Shown in pieces: positions 5,874-12,763 of a stretch of 39,104 nt of DNA. This DNA comes from a virus: the IMG/VR virus record IMGVR_UViG_3300046001_005960, positions 1 through 39,104 of that record. One strand, written 5' to 3'. The translations under genes were made by a program, and so were the position numbers. A model generated the notes under the pieces. The model did not search any database, was not told the origin of the DNA, and saw nothing but the letters and a program-made list of their open reading frames with translations. Numbering within the stretch: the first letter of the stretch is position 1; each line of letters begins with the position of its first letter.

Positions 5874-6053
5874 ATGAAACGTGGCGTTAAACATACGTCA
5901 GTTAAAACCGAGGGCAAAGTAGCCCTGCGTGATATGCGGTTAGATCGTAGAACTAAGCCCCTTGATAAATCCGAATTGTTAAAGCTAGGGGGGGAGTACG
6001 AACAAGAGCGTCGTGGTAATGTAAAACAACGCATCAATTTCCACGACCTGTGA
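5874..6053 (+). CDS. Small basic hypothetical protein
   Basis: A 59-residue, highly charged ORF (MKRGVKHTSVKTEGKVALR at the start, then DMRLDRRTKPLDKSELLKLGGEYEQERRGNVKQ). It is the first gene of the replication operon. The stop overlaps a GTG start at 6050 (GTGA), which supports both being real. The leader AAATAAATTAAC has no SD site. No family is recognised; the charge pattern suggests a nucleic-acid-binding or adaptor peptide. Confidence 0.6.
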   Translation: MKRGVKHTSVKTEGKVALRDMRLDRRTKPLDKSELLKLGGEYEQERRGNVKQRINFHDL

Positions 6054-6211
6054 AACTTTTCATTTACCAAAAGATTCAGGCTAGTGCTGAATTGGTGATC
6101 GCAGGGTTTGATCGCATCGCAGCGTGGGTTCGCCTCATCCAGCTTTGGGCTTGGTCTAAAGCGGTTGAAGAGAATCTGAAACAGGTGATGCGTAGCAAGA
6201 CCTTGATGTGA
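6050..6211 (+). CDS. Small amphipathic helical protein (GTG start)
   Basis: A 53-residue ORF starting at a GTG that overlaps the previous stop by GTGA. Its sequence is an uninterrupted helix-forming run (IYQKIQASAELVIAGFDRIA, then AWVRLIQLWAWSKAVEENLKQVMRSK), amphipathic and Trp-rich in the middle. It could be a coiled-coil or membrane-surface helix. The reading frame continues after the TGA for another 26 protein-like codons to 6292, so either read-through or a fusion broken by the TGA is possible. No family is recognised. Confidence 0.5.
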   Translation: MKLFIYQKIQASAELVIAGFDRIAAWVRLIQLWAWSKAVEENLKQVMRSKTLM

Positions 6212-6340
6212 TTTGTCCCCGGTAAGGACGTAAACCAGTACCCTCCGACGCTGCTGGCAGCGGTGCGAAAATATACCAGCAACTCTTTCTGACGGCATTG
6301 TGCCACAGATAAAACAACAACAACCCAAACTGATAAAAAC

Positions 6341-6760
6341 ATGGCTAACATTAACGATGCGTTCCCTAGCAAGTACCTGAGTGCTTCCGATCTCGGAGGT
6401 CGTTCAGCGACAGTAACGATTGCCAATGCTCGTATTGAGCAGATTGGCAAAGGTGCAGAGGCAGGCCCAAAGATTGTGCTGCAATTTGTGGGTAAACAAA
6501 AGCTGTTTGTCTGTAACAAGACTAACGCTAAAACCATTGCCTCGCTGCATGGTGAGGACACTGATGGTTGGCTTGGCAAAGCCATTACGATTGCTCCTCG
6601 TGAGGTAGAGTTCCAAGGCAACATGGTCTGGAGCATTCGTGTATCGCTGCAACGTCCTGTTGAGGCTGAACCTGTCCAAGTGGCACCTAAAGCTGTTAAA
6701 GCAGTTCGTGCGGCTGCTGCACCTGCGCCACAAGCCGACCACGACGACATCCCGTTCTAA
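6341..6760 (+). CDS. SSB-like OB-fold phage protein
   Basis: 139 residues. The N-terminus (MANINDAFPSKYLSASDL) and the central KTNAKTIASLHGEDTDGWLGKAI segment match a common phage family found beside replication genes and often left unannotated. The protein ends in an Ala/Pro-rich linker and DHDDIPF, the acidic tip used by bacterial SSBs to recruit partners. I therefore infer a single-strand DNA-binding role. It starts after an A/C-rich leader (ACAACAACAACCC) without an SD. The stop overlaps the next start by one base (TAATG). Confidence 0.75.
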   Translation: MANINDAFPSKYLSASDLGGRSATVTIANARIEQIGKGAEAGPKIVLQFVGKQKLFVCNKTNAKTIASLHGEDTDGWLGKAITIAPREVEFQGNMVWSIRVSLQRPVEAEPVQVAPKAVKAVRAAAAPAPQADHDDIPF

Positions 6761-7563
6761 TGAACATCATCGAAATTGACGGCATTGATACCGTCAGCAT
6801 CAGCAGCACAGCGGAAGCACGAGCAAATCGTGACAGGCTGATTGGGTTGGCAGGTACGGTGGCATTGGTGTCTGACCAGACCCAAGCTACTGTTGCTGCT
6901 AACGTGCTGAAGGAAATCAAAGGCATGACACGCTTGATCGAGGCTGCACGCACTACGGTGAAGGCACCTGTGTTGGAGCAGGGTAAGAAGATTGATGCTC
7001 TAGCTAAAGAACTCACGTTCAAGCTAGAGGCTGAAGCTACCCGCATTGGCATGGTGCTAGGCACCTACCAAGCCGAACAAGAGCGCATTGCTGAAGAAAT
7101 CCGACGCAAAGCATGGGATGAGGAGCAACGCATCCTGCGTGCTGCACAAGAGGCAGAAGAAAAGGCTGCTGCTGAAGCCCGTGCAAAGGCTGCTGCGTTG
7201 GCCCTAAAAGAGTCACGAGCACGGTCTGAGGCAAAGGCTGCTGATTATGCTGCACAAGCTGAGGCTGCACAGCTTATGGCTGACGCTGAAGCTGAGGCAC
7301 GTCAGAAGCAGGTGGAGCAAGAAATGTTGGCAAATCGTGTAAACGCTTTGTCCAAGATTGCTGCGAAGCCTGAAGGCATTGCTACTCGTAAGGAGATCAA
7401 GTTTGAGATCATGGATATTGTGGCACTTTACGAAGCTGCCCCGTATCTGGTGACGCTCACTCCTAACAATGCTGCGCTCAAGAGTGCCTTAAAAGGGCTG
7501 CAAAAGGGGCAATCACTACCGGGTGTTAAACACTGGGAAGAAGCTGCCGTAACCGTTCGATAA
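6760..7563 (+). CDS. Coiled-coil phage protein adjacent to SSB-like gene
   Basis: 267 residues. Residues about 85-205 form a long Ala/Glu/Lys/Arg-rich helix (for example EEIRRKAWDEEQRILRAAQ), a clear coiled coil. It is flanked by an N-terminal helical domain (GMTRLIEAARTTVKAPVLEQGKKIDALAKEL) and a compact C-terminal domain that ends in LPGVKHWEEAAVTVR. I recognise this architecture from phage early regions next to recombination or SSB genes (DUF1351-like), but its function is not known. The one-base overlap with the SSB-like gene suggests coupled expression. Confidence 0.65.
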   Translation: MNIIEIDGIDTVSISSTAEARANRDRLIGLAGTVALVSDQTQATVAANVLKEIKGMTRLIEAARTTVKAPVLEQGKKIDALAKELTFKLEAEATRIGMVLGTYQAEQERIAEEIRRKAWDEEQRILRAAQEAEEKAAAEARAKAAALALKESRARSEAKAADYAAQAEAAQLMADAEAEARQKQVEQEMLANRVNALSKIAAKPEGIATRKEIKFEIMDIVALYEAAPYLVTLTPNNAALKSALKGLQKGQSLPGVKHWEEAAVTVR

Positions 7564-7573
7564 CACACAAACT

Positions 7574-8143
7574 ATGTCCGACAAACCTAAGATCATTGTA
7601 ATTGAGTCTGTGAGCCGCACCCGCCGCCACATCGTCATTGAATACACGCAAGGGGATGAAACCCGTAGTGTGAAAAGCAACGAGAACCCGTTGCCTGAGT
7701 TTAATGCCGCTTTGGATGCGCTGATGCCATTGCTGACTCGCATCATTGAGGCAGGTGATGGCTACGATACAAACCTGAAGATTGCTGGTATTACGATGGG
7801 TACTTTGCGTGATGTACGCACGGTACGCATCCATGCCAAAAAGTCTTTAGCTTTGTGTGGTAAAATGCTGTCCCTCGATACGCCGCCTGTGCTTTTAAGC
7901 ACACCGACAACTGAGGGGGGTATCACTGAACCAATCGAAGCCAGTGAAGCTGAGTTGATTGAGGCTGCGTTAGAAGAAGCCAAGCGTTACGTCTTAGGTG
8001 AGCGTGCCCAAGGTACGCTTGATTTGGACGATGATGAGGATGAGGAGGAGTACGACCACGACCCTCTATCTGACAACACCGAGCCGTTACCAATGGGTGA
8101 CGTAGGTAAACCTGCTAAGAAGAAGAAAACCAAAAGCGAATAA
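7574..8143 (+). CDS. Phage hypothetical protein with acidic tail
   Basis: 189 residues. A folded N-terminal domain of about 110 residues has a beta-rich start (KIIVIESVSRTRRHIVIEYTQ) followed by FNAALDALMPLLTRIIEA and a predicted strand (LKIAGITMGT). It resembles a phage family of unknown function found in replication regions. The C-terminus (about 145-189) has a very acidic stretch (LDLDDDEDEEEYDHDP), then a Lys-rich end, and is probably disordered. It starts after TAACACACAAACT, an A/C-rich leader with no SD. Confidence 0.65.
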   Translation: MSDKPKIIVIESVSRTRRHIVIEYTQGDETRSVKSNENPLPEFNAALDALMPLLTRIIEAGDGYDTNLKIAGITMGTLRDVRTVRIHAKKSLALCGKMLSLDTPPVLLSTPTTEGGITEPIEASEAELIEAALEEAKRYVLGERAQGTLDLDDDEDEEEYDHDPLSDNTEPLPMGDVGKPAKKKKTKSE

Positions 8144-8166
8144 GTTCGCCCCTAGCCTGCGGGGTT

Positions 8167-8406
8167 ATGCAGGCACAATTTACTATGAGAATACGAGGAG
8201 TAGCCGCACGTCGGCCTGATGTTTACATCAAGCGAGATCACCGAGCTGAGGAAAACAAACGTCAGCTTAAAATTAACCAGTCATCTGTCATTGTGAACGG
8301 TGTACGAGTAGATTTTCGAGGTCGCTTTGTTGGGTATGGCGACATTGACCGTGGGTTGGAGTATTTCAACCGCCGCCGCATGATGAAGCACGAGGATGCC
8401 GTATGA
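8167..8406 (+). CDS. Small basic hypothetical protein
   Basis: 79 residues from the ATG at 8167, or 73 from the ATG at 8185 (MRIRGVAARRPD), which I consider equally likely. It is strongly basic, with Arg-rich patches (RGVAARRPDVYIKRDHRAEE; NRRRMMKH) and a beta segment (SSVIVNGVRVDFRGRFVGYG), which suggests nucleic-acid binding. A short CCCC/GGGG hairpin precedes the 8167 start. It overlaps the next gene by ATGA. No family is recognised. Confidence 0.55.
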   Translation: MQAQFTMRIRGVAARRPDVYIKRDHRAEENKRQLKINQSSVIVNGVRVDFRGRFVGYGDIDRGLEYFNRRRMMKHEDAV

Positions 8407-8810
8407 GCATTAACCTTGAAGAAACACTGGGACAAATTTGTGCCCGTGTCATTCAGCAGCAACGCACCGATATGCTGGCACAAGGTCAGGTGTTTACCCT
8501 GAAGCACGTCGCACAGATCATAGACCAGACCAAGAAGCAGATTGATTTGGAGCACACGGGTAAGGATGTGCCACCTCCGCCTGATGCGGTTACAGCATAT
8601 TCTGCCAGCATTGGCTACCCGTTGGATGGGCAGAAGTGGTGCGATGCCTACGAGCTGAAAGGCTGGTTGGTGTCAGGTAAGACCAAGATGAAGGACTGGA
8701 AGGCTGCTGTGCGTAATTGGAAGGCATCTGGCTACGGACAGGGCACAATTACCATAGCGGGCTTCAAAACGGCTGTAAACGAACAGAAAAGAGACTACAC
8801 AACGATTTAA
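8403..8810 (+). CDS. Replication-protein C-terminal-domain-like protein
   Basis: 135 residues. The second half contains YPLDGQKWCDAYELKGW, VSGKTKMKDWKAAVRNW and KASGYG. The motif FxxYxxxxGWxxGKxxMKDWKAAVRNW is common at the C-termini of phage replication initiators and DnaD-like proteins, usually after a winged-helix domain. Here the N-terminal part is only a helical segment, so this may be a trimmed version acting with the nearby DnaA-like and DnaC-like proteins. Overlaps the previous gene by ATGA. Confidence 0.62.
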   Translation: MSINLEETLGQICARVIQQQRTDMLAQGQVFTLKHVAQIIDQTKKQIDLEHTGKDVPPPPDAVTAYSASIGYPLDGQKWCDAYELKGWLVSGKTKMKDWKAAVRNWKASGYGQGTITIAGFKTAVNEQKRDYTTI

Positions 8811-8823
8811 TACACACACAACA

Positions 8824-8991
8824 ATGACACGCGCAGACATCCTAATTAAACTACCACGTCGCCAATTGGCTGACATGGTTATCGAGCTTGAGCATCAACT
8901 AAACAATTCAGAGGAGCGATCTTTTGATTACGCCGCACGATTGATTCGAGTAGAATCAACGCTTGAGGCACACAAGGAGGCCAGCAAATGA
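8824..8991 (+). CDS. Small helical hypothetical protein
   Basis: A 55-residue ORF (MTRADILIKLPRRQLADMVI, then ELEHQLNNSEERSFDYAARL and so on) that fills the gap between two replication genes. It starts after TACACACACAACA, again an A/C-rich leader. Its stop overlaps the DnaC-like start by ATGA. The sequence predicts a two-helix peptide with heptad-like hydrophobics, so it may dimerise or bind a partner such as the helicase loader. No family is recognised. Confidence 0.6.
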   Translation: MTRADILIKLPRRQLADMVIELEHQLNNSEERSFDYAARLIRVESTLEAHKEASK

Positions 8992-9806
8992 GCACCGCCC
9001 GAGTAACTTCAGCCCCCACATTGTTTAGCTTATCTCTAGGTGCTGACTTGGGTGATTTAACCCTAGCCCAGCTTGCCCAAGCACACGGTAAAGCTGACCA
9101 CGAGTTCAACCGCATGGTATCCTGCAAATGCACCCGCTGCCAGACAGACCTTGAAGCACCGCAATTGTCGGCTGCTATTGGGGTAGCGTGTGATGAGTGC
9201 CGTAAGAAAGCCAAGATTGCTGACTCAATGGAACGCTCACGCATTTATTGGGAAACGCTGTGCCCACCATCGTATCAAGACACTGACAAGAACCACCTTG
9301 ATTTTCCCAAGCTGCAATACGGTGCAACCCAAGACTACGCAGGTGAAGAAAGCCTGTTCTTCTATGGGCCATCACGCAGCGGTAAGACCCGCATTGCCAT
9401 GTTGCTCCTCAAACGCTGCCTAGTGCGTTATAACAAGCACGTTGGCGTGTTGTGGCCTGAAGTGCTCAAGAGCGTAAACCACAGCAGGGATGTCCTAGAA
9501 ATGGTCAAGGCATGGGGCAGGTACGATGTGCTGCTGATGGATGATTCGTTGCTGTCGGGTGCCCACGATGAGCGTGTCACATCCTTCCTCAAGGATTTGC
9601 TTGACTACCGTATGCGTTACAAACGGCACAACATCATCACATCACAGATTGGCGGTGATGATTACAAGGCACAGTCAGACAAGTTCAAGAACAGTACCAA
9701 GGCTGACATGGAGCGCATCGAGGCACTTCTAAAGCGCATCAAAGAGGTGTGCCGTGTCGTGCCTTTTGTTGAAGCCGTACCAAGCCAAGGTGAACAAAAC
9801 TTTTAA
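8988..9806 (+). CDS. DnaC-like AAA+ helicase loader
   Basis: 272 residues. An N-terminal zinc-finger-like region has C48-x2-C51 and C68-x2-C71. The ATPase domain has Walker A GPSRSGKT at 127-134, Walker B YDVLLMDD at about 179-186, and a sensor-like ITSQIGG segment. This fits phage DnaC/IstB-type loaders that place the host replicative helicase at the origin or at forks. Part of a coupled chain: ATGA with the upstream small ORF and TAATG with the downstream gene. No phage helicase is encoded, so it presumably loads the host DnaB. Confidence 0.87.
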   Translation: MSTARVTSAPTLFSLSLGADLGDLTLAQLAQAHGKADHEFNRMVSCKCTRCQTDLEAPQLSAAIGVACDECRKKAKIADSMERSRIYWETLCPPSYQDTDKNHLDFPKLQYGATQDYAGEESLFFYGPSRSGKTRIAMLLLKRCLVRYNKHVGVLWPEVLKSVNHSRDVLEMVKAWGRYDVLLMDDSLLSGAHDERVTSFLKDLLDYRMRYKRHNIITSQIGGDDYKAQSDKFKNSTKADMERIEALLKRIKEVCRVVPFVEAVPSQGEQNF

Positions 9807-10060
9807 TGTCACATGAACAACCAACCAAACAACTCAACGACCCACACCCAACCAAAGATCGCTTTGTCGGAAGAACCGTCAGCTTTGACTACCTCGTTAG
9901 GGGAACTATTCGCAGGCTTATCGGCACAGTCGAAAAACAAACCTTCATCGGTTACACAGAGCAAGGGCACATCCCTGACTACCACCTCATCGTTAGAGGC
10001 AACAGCGGTAAAGCTGTCACAATAAGCCTAGTCGAAAATTACACGCTATTCTCTCCATGA
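9806..10060 (+). CDS. Small beta-rich hypothetical protein
   Basis: 84 residues. A Pro/Asn-rich start (EQPTKQLNDPHPTKDRF) leads into a beta-strand-rich domain (RTVSFDYLVRGTIRRLIGTV and later YHLIVRGNSGKAVTISLVENYTLF), possibly a small SH3-like or OB-like barrel. No named family. It lies between the helicase loader and the DnaA-domain protein, joined to both by overlapping stop/start codons, so a role in replication is plausible but unproven. Confidence 0.6.
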   Translation: MSHEQPTKQLNDPHPTKDRFVGRTVSFDYLVRGTIRRLIGTVEKQTFIGYTEQGHIPDYHLIVRGNSGKAVTISLVENYTLFSP

Positions 10061-10491
10061 AACAACTCACCACCAATGAAGCTAAACTCAAACGCATTGT
10101 CCAAATTCGTACTGAGCTGACCAATCTTGAACAAGAACTGTTCAACTCATTCAAAACCGAAGGAAATGAGTTAGATTTTGCCCCACCAGCCGTACGCATC
10201 TGCCAAGAGATCGTATGCCATCATTTTCATCTGCCATTGAATGCCATGACATCGCCCATCCGTACCGCTTCCTTTAGCCGTGCTAGGCAGATTGCCATGA
10301 CGATTTGTTCAGAGCTGACCAAATATACCCTAACTGAGATCGGGGATGCGTTTAATCGAGATCATGGCACGGTAATACACGCACAGAAAGCTGTCTCTAA
10401 CTGGTGCGCTACCGACACCATGTTTGCTGAACAATACAAGAACCTCAAAAAAGTAACCAGTCAGCAGTACGCTGAGAAGTTAAATAAATGA
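10057..10491 (+). CDS. Stand-alone DnaA domain IV-like DNA-binding protein
   Basis: 144 residues. Residues about 44-114 match the DnaA C-terminal domain: VRICQEIVCHHFHLPLNAM, SFSRARQIAMTICSELTKY and the signature FNRDHGTVIHAQKAV. In host DnaA this signature (RDHxTVxxA) contacts the DnaA box; here Gly replaces the usual Ser/Thr after DH. The AAA+ and helicase-recruiting domains are missing, and a short N-terminal helix takes their place. It probably binds DnaA-box-like sites, to direct or block host initiation, with the nearby loader providing helicase delivery. Coupled on both sides by ATGA. Confidence 0.82.
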   Translation: MKQLTTNEAKLKRIVQIRTELTNLEQELFNSFKTEGNELDFAPPAVRICQEIVCHHFHLPLNAMTSPIRTASFSRARQIAMTICSELTKYTLTEIGDAFNRDHGTVIHAQKAVSNWCATDTMFAEQYKNLKKVTSQQYAEKLNK

Positions 10492-10751
10492 GCAATGAAG
10501 TCATCGAATCCGAAGGTGAGTCTTTCGTGTACCAAGTTGCCTCTCGCAGCAAAGCAGGTCGCCGTTACCGTGTGGACATCACAGCCAACAAAGGAGCCAT
10601 GTGGTGTGCCTGCACCGATTGGAGTACCCGCCGCCAACCTGCCCTAGACCGTGGTGAACCACGTTTAACCCGCAACACCACCTGCAAGCACGCTCGTGCT
10701 GCGCTACGGTATTTCTGCCTGCAAATCCTGCCTAAACTCGACAAACAATGA
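10488..10751 (+). CDS. SWIM-type zinc-finger small protein
   Basis: 87 residues with C40-x-C42 and C66-x-H68 (CAC ... TCKHARAALRYF), the CxCx(n)CxH layout of SWIM zinc fingers. The preceding strands (VYQVASRSKAGRRYRVDITA) fit the SWIM beta-hairpin. SWIM domains mediate DNA or protein contacts; this one is free-standing and sits directly before the RuvC-like resolvase, so a recombination accessory role is possible. Overlaps both neighbours by ATGA. Confidence 0.7.
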   Translation: MSNEVIESEGESFVYQVASRSKAGRRYRVDITANKGAMWCACTDWSTRRQPALDRGEPRLTRNTTCKHARAALRYFCLQILPKLDKQ

Positions 10752-11230
10752 ACCTACGACCTATCCGCATCCTTGCCCTTGATATGGCTACCACCACAGG
10801 GTACGCCATCCTAGCCAGCGATGTGCTGACATCCGGTAGCCAATGCTTCGCCAAGCAAACTGCCACCAAAACCCGTGCTGCTGCCCATGTGGGTGCCAGT
10901 CATGCCATGTTTGATAACTGGCTAACTGAAATGCTGCATGGCCCACGTTACGATGAGATCGTGTATGAAATGGCTGGCTTCTTCAAATCTGCCGCTGCTG
11001 TGCAGGTGTGCGTTGGCTTCCGTGGCATCCTCCTAGCCCATGCCGCCAAACACAACATCCCGCTTTACAGCTACTCACCCTCAGCCGTTAAGAAGTTCTG
11101 GACAGGTAAAGGTACAGCCAAAAAGCCTGAAATGATTGCCAGAACCAAACGCGAATACCCCAACCTCGACATCACCGATGACAACGAGTGCGATGCGATA
11201 GCCCTACTCAACCTACACTTGACCCAATGA
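10748..11230 (+). CDS. RuvC-like Holliday junction resolvase
   Basis: 160 residues with an RNase H-fold resolvase pattern: ILALDMATTTGYA with D12, IVYEMA with E74, and the C-terminal acidic cluster DDNECDAIAL with D145, E147 and D149. These correspond to the metal-binding acids of RuvC. GTAKKPEMI resembles the nucleic-acid contact loop. It would cut branched DNA during recombination-dependent replication or before packaging. The length, 160 residues, is usual for phage RuvC-like enzymes. It overlaps the next gene by ATGA. Confidence 0.8.
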   Translation: MNLRPIRILALDMATTTGYAILASDVLTSGSQCFAKQTATKTRAAAHVGASHAMFDNWLTEMLHGPRYDEIVYEMAGFFKSAAAVQVCVGFRGILLAHAAKHNIPLYSYSPSAVKKFWTGKGTAKKPEMIARTKREYPNLDITDDNECDAIALLNLHLTQ

Positions 11231-11661
11231 TTGTTTACCCGCCACCACCCATGCAACCACCCGCAGAACACCGTACAGTTGATTTTAAGGAGGATATTAT
11301 TGCCAAGGCAGGCATAGACCTAGATGTGCTGTTAAATTGCCTAGAAATGGTCGAGAACGGCAAATCAAACAACCCCGGCGGTGTGTTGTGCTGGACTAAG
11401 AAAGCATGGGTTGAAGATGCTGGTAAATTTATCCCTTACAATTTAACCGCAAACAACGAAACCTCACGATTGTTTGCCCGTGCTCGATTGCGCCGATTGG
11501 CTGGTATGCTTTGTAGAACCCAAAACATCAGCCCATACAGCCTAGCTTTGCTTTGGAACAAGGGCTTTGTTGGCACCCTGCGCGTACTTGATTCATACGG
11601 TGCGTTGAAAAATGACTACGGCATCCGAGTGTCTAACCTTTACTACGACACCCAAAAGTAG
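11227..11661 (+). CDS. Putative lysozyme/transglycosylase-like protein
   Basis: 144 residues from the ATG at 11227, which overlaps the RuvC stop. The segment LLNCLEMVENGKSNNPGG (36-52) resembles the start of SLT/goose-type lysozyme domains, with E43 in the position of the catalytic Glu. PYSLALLWNKGF (103-114) and YGIRVSNLYYD match the later parts of that fold as seen in phage transglycosylase-like proteins. No signal peptide is visible. It is the last gene of the plus-strand operon, facing the lysis module. Since I see no classical endolysin next to the holins, this is the best muralytic candidate. Moderate confidence only. Confidence 0.55.
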   Translation: MIVYPPPPMQPPAEHRTVDFKEDIIAKAGIDLDVLLNCLEMVENGKSNNPGGVLCWTKKAWVEDAGKFIPYNLTANNETSRLFARARLRRLAGMLCRTQNISPYSLALLWNKGFVGTLRVLDSYGALKNDYGIRVSNLYYDTQK

Positions 11662-11666
11662 GGCAT

Positions 11667-11709
11667 AAAAAAGCCAAGGAGGGTTAGTTGGTTCCCGCAT
11701 CCTTGGCTT
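11667..11709 (-). terminator. Intrinsic terminator in the convergent gap
   Basis: A 10-bp perfect stem AAGCCAAGGA / TCCTTGGCTT with a 19-nt loop. The T run (complement of 11667-11672) lies on the minus strand, so it is a second stop for late transcripts. The plus-strand operon ends 6 bp before it; the stem may also slow plus-strand transcription although no T run follows it there. Confidence 0.75.
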
Positions 11710-11741
11710 AGTTCAAACAGTTTGATCGCGCTCGCTTATGC

Positions 11742-11765
11742 AAAAGTTAGCACACACTGCTAACT
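11742..11765 (-). terminator. Intrinsic terminator after last late gene
   Basis: An 8-bp perfect stem AGTTAGCA / TGCTAACT with a 5-nt loop. On the minus strand it is followed by TTTTGC. It lies 10 bp beyond the stop of the last late gene. Confidence 0.65.
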
Positions 11766-11774
11766 GGTCAATAA

Positions 11775-12047
11775 TTATTTACCCTTACCCTTCAAAGGAC
11801 GATACCACGTTTGTGTGCGGATTAAATTGCCAAATAGCATTGTTCCAGTGAACCGCTCTATCTTGCCCAAAGCTATACCTTTTCTCAGGTAACGCAATCC
11901 CGTACCCTGTGACACATTCAGTGATGCACAGAATTTATCCGTAGTCATCCAGCCTTTGCCTATGGGTTCTCTTGTCTTTGCTACTAGCATCGACCGCATC
12001 TCAACTGCCCAGTTAGGCGTGGTAAGTTTGGATTTGCGATGCTGCAT
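11775..12047 (-). CDS. Small winged-helix-like protein
   Basis: 90 residues from the ATG at 12047, which overlaps the phosphoesterase end by about 35 bp; a start at 11999 just after that stop is an alternative. GWMTTDKFCASLNVSQGTGLRYLRK reads as a helix-turn-helix with a recognition helix, followed by a wing-like GKIERFTGT and a closing TWYRP. This pattern occurs in many small phage proteins. It is the last gene of the late strand and could be a regulator or a DNA-binding accessory protein. Basic overall. Confidence 0.6.
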   Translation of the reverse strand: MQHRKSKLTTPNWAVEMRSMLVAKTREPIGKGWMTTDKFCASLNVSQGTGLRYLRKGIALGKIERFTGTMLFGNLIRTQTWYRPLKGKGK

Positions 12048-12762
12048 AAAAGTTACCGTTGATGTTGCGAGTTTGGAAAAGCTGGTAGGTGCCATCGGAA
12101 AACAACAAACCATACGCCCACCCTTGTCCCCACCTTAGCTTGCCTGTCTTTTTGTTTACATAATCCATGTCTCTTCGACAAAGGCATCCGATGCTGCGTG
12201 CCTCAGTAGGCTCAAGAGATGCCACGCTTGATACCTCGATGGCGTGCACATGACCAAATAAAACGTTTTTATAAATCTGAGCGTGTAACCTACACGCAGA
12301 TAAACCTGCATGATAACCATGAACTACATTCAGCTTGCCTAGCTCAAGCACCCCAAAATCGCTGTCGTAGGGCTGCATCTTGGCTTTGCACCGTTTTACC
12401 GTAGTTTCCAACTGCTTAATTCCATCGGTAGCGTAATCACGAATCATGCCCGTGCAACTGTTACGAAAGTCATAGATACGCTCATCGTGGTTGCCTCTCA
12501 AAAAGTGGTTGCTCTTACCACCCTCAAAGAACTTACGCATGAAGTCATTACCCATATCCCAGTCTTCAGATAACGACGCTGCTTTCTCCTCATCAGATGC
12601 ACCTTTCCTAAGATTCCTAAAATCAAAATTGTCGCCTGCGTGTATGCGTATCTCAGGCTTCCAATCACGCATAAACGACCACAGCGCACCAACACTAGCT
12701 GCATCTGCCATGTCGCCGTGGTTATCGCTAACAACCACGAAACGCTGGGCGTGCTTGGACAT
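12013..12762 (-). CDS. Calcineurin-like metallophosphoesterase
   Basis: 249 residues from the ATG at 12762, which lies 1 nt after the upstream stop and behind an AGGAAA sequence. All family motifs are present: VVSDNHGD (D13, H15), HAGDNFDF (D44), LRGNHDE (N91, H92), VVHGYHAG and FGHVHA. These bind two metals for hydrolysis of phosphoesters. Substrates vary widely (nucleotides, DNA ends, phosphoproteins). Its place after the holins is unusual; it may be a late accessory that acts on host nucleic acid or a second messenger, but nothing in the sequence decides this. Confidence 0.85.
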   Translation of the reverse strand: MSKHAQRFVVVSDNHGDMADAASVGALWSFMRDWKPEIRIHAGDNFDFRNLRKGASDEEKAASLSEDWDMGNDFMRKFFEGGKSNHFLRGNHDERIYDFRNSCTGMIRDYATDGIKQLETTVKRCKAKMQPYDSDFGVLELGKLNVVHGYHAGLSACRLHAQIYKNVLFGHVHAIEVSSVASLEPTEARSIGCLCRRDMDYVNKKTGKLRWGQGWAYGLLFSDGTYQLFQTRNINGNFYAASQIQTYHA

Positions 12763-12763
12763 T

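Noticed and set aside
5709-5894. Minus-strand 61-residue ORF with CxxC and CxC
   Set aside because: It overlaps the likely operator and the start of the 5874 gene; possible, but too weak to annotate.
5807-7270. Several minus-strand ORFs over the 5.8-7.3 kb genes
   Set aside because: Antisense shadows of the SSB-like and coiled-coil genes.
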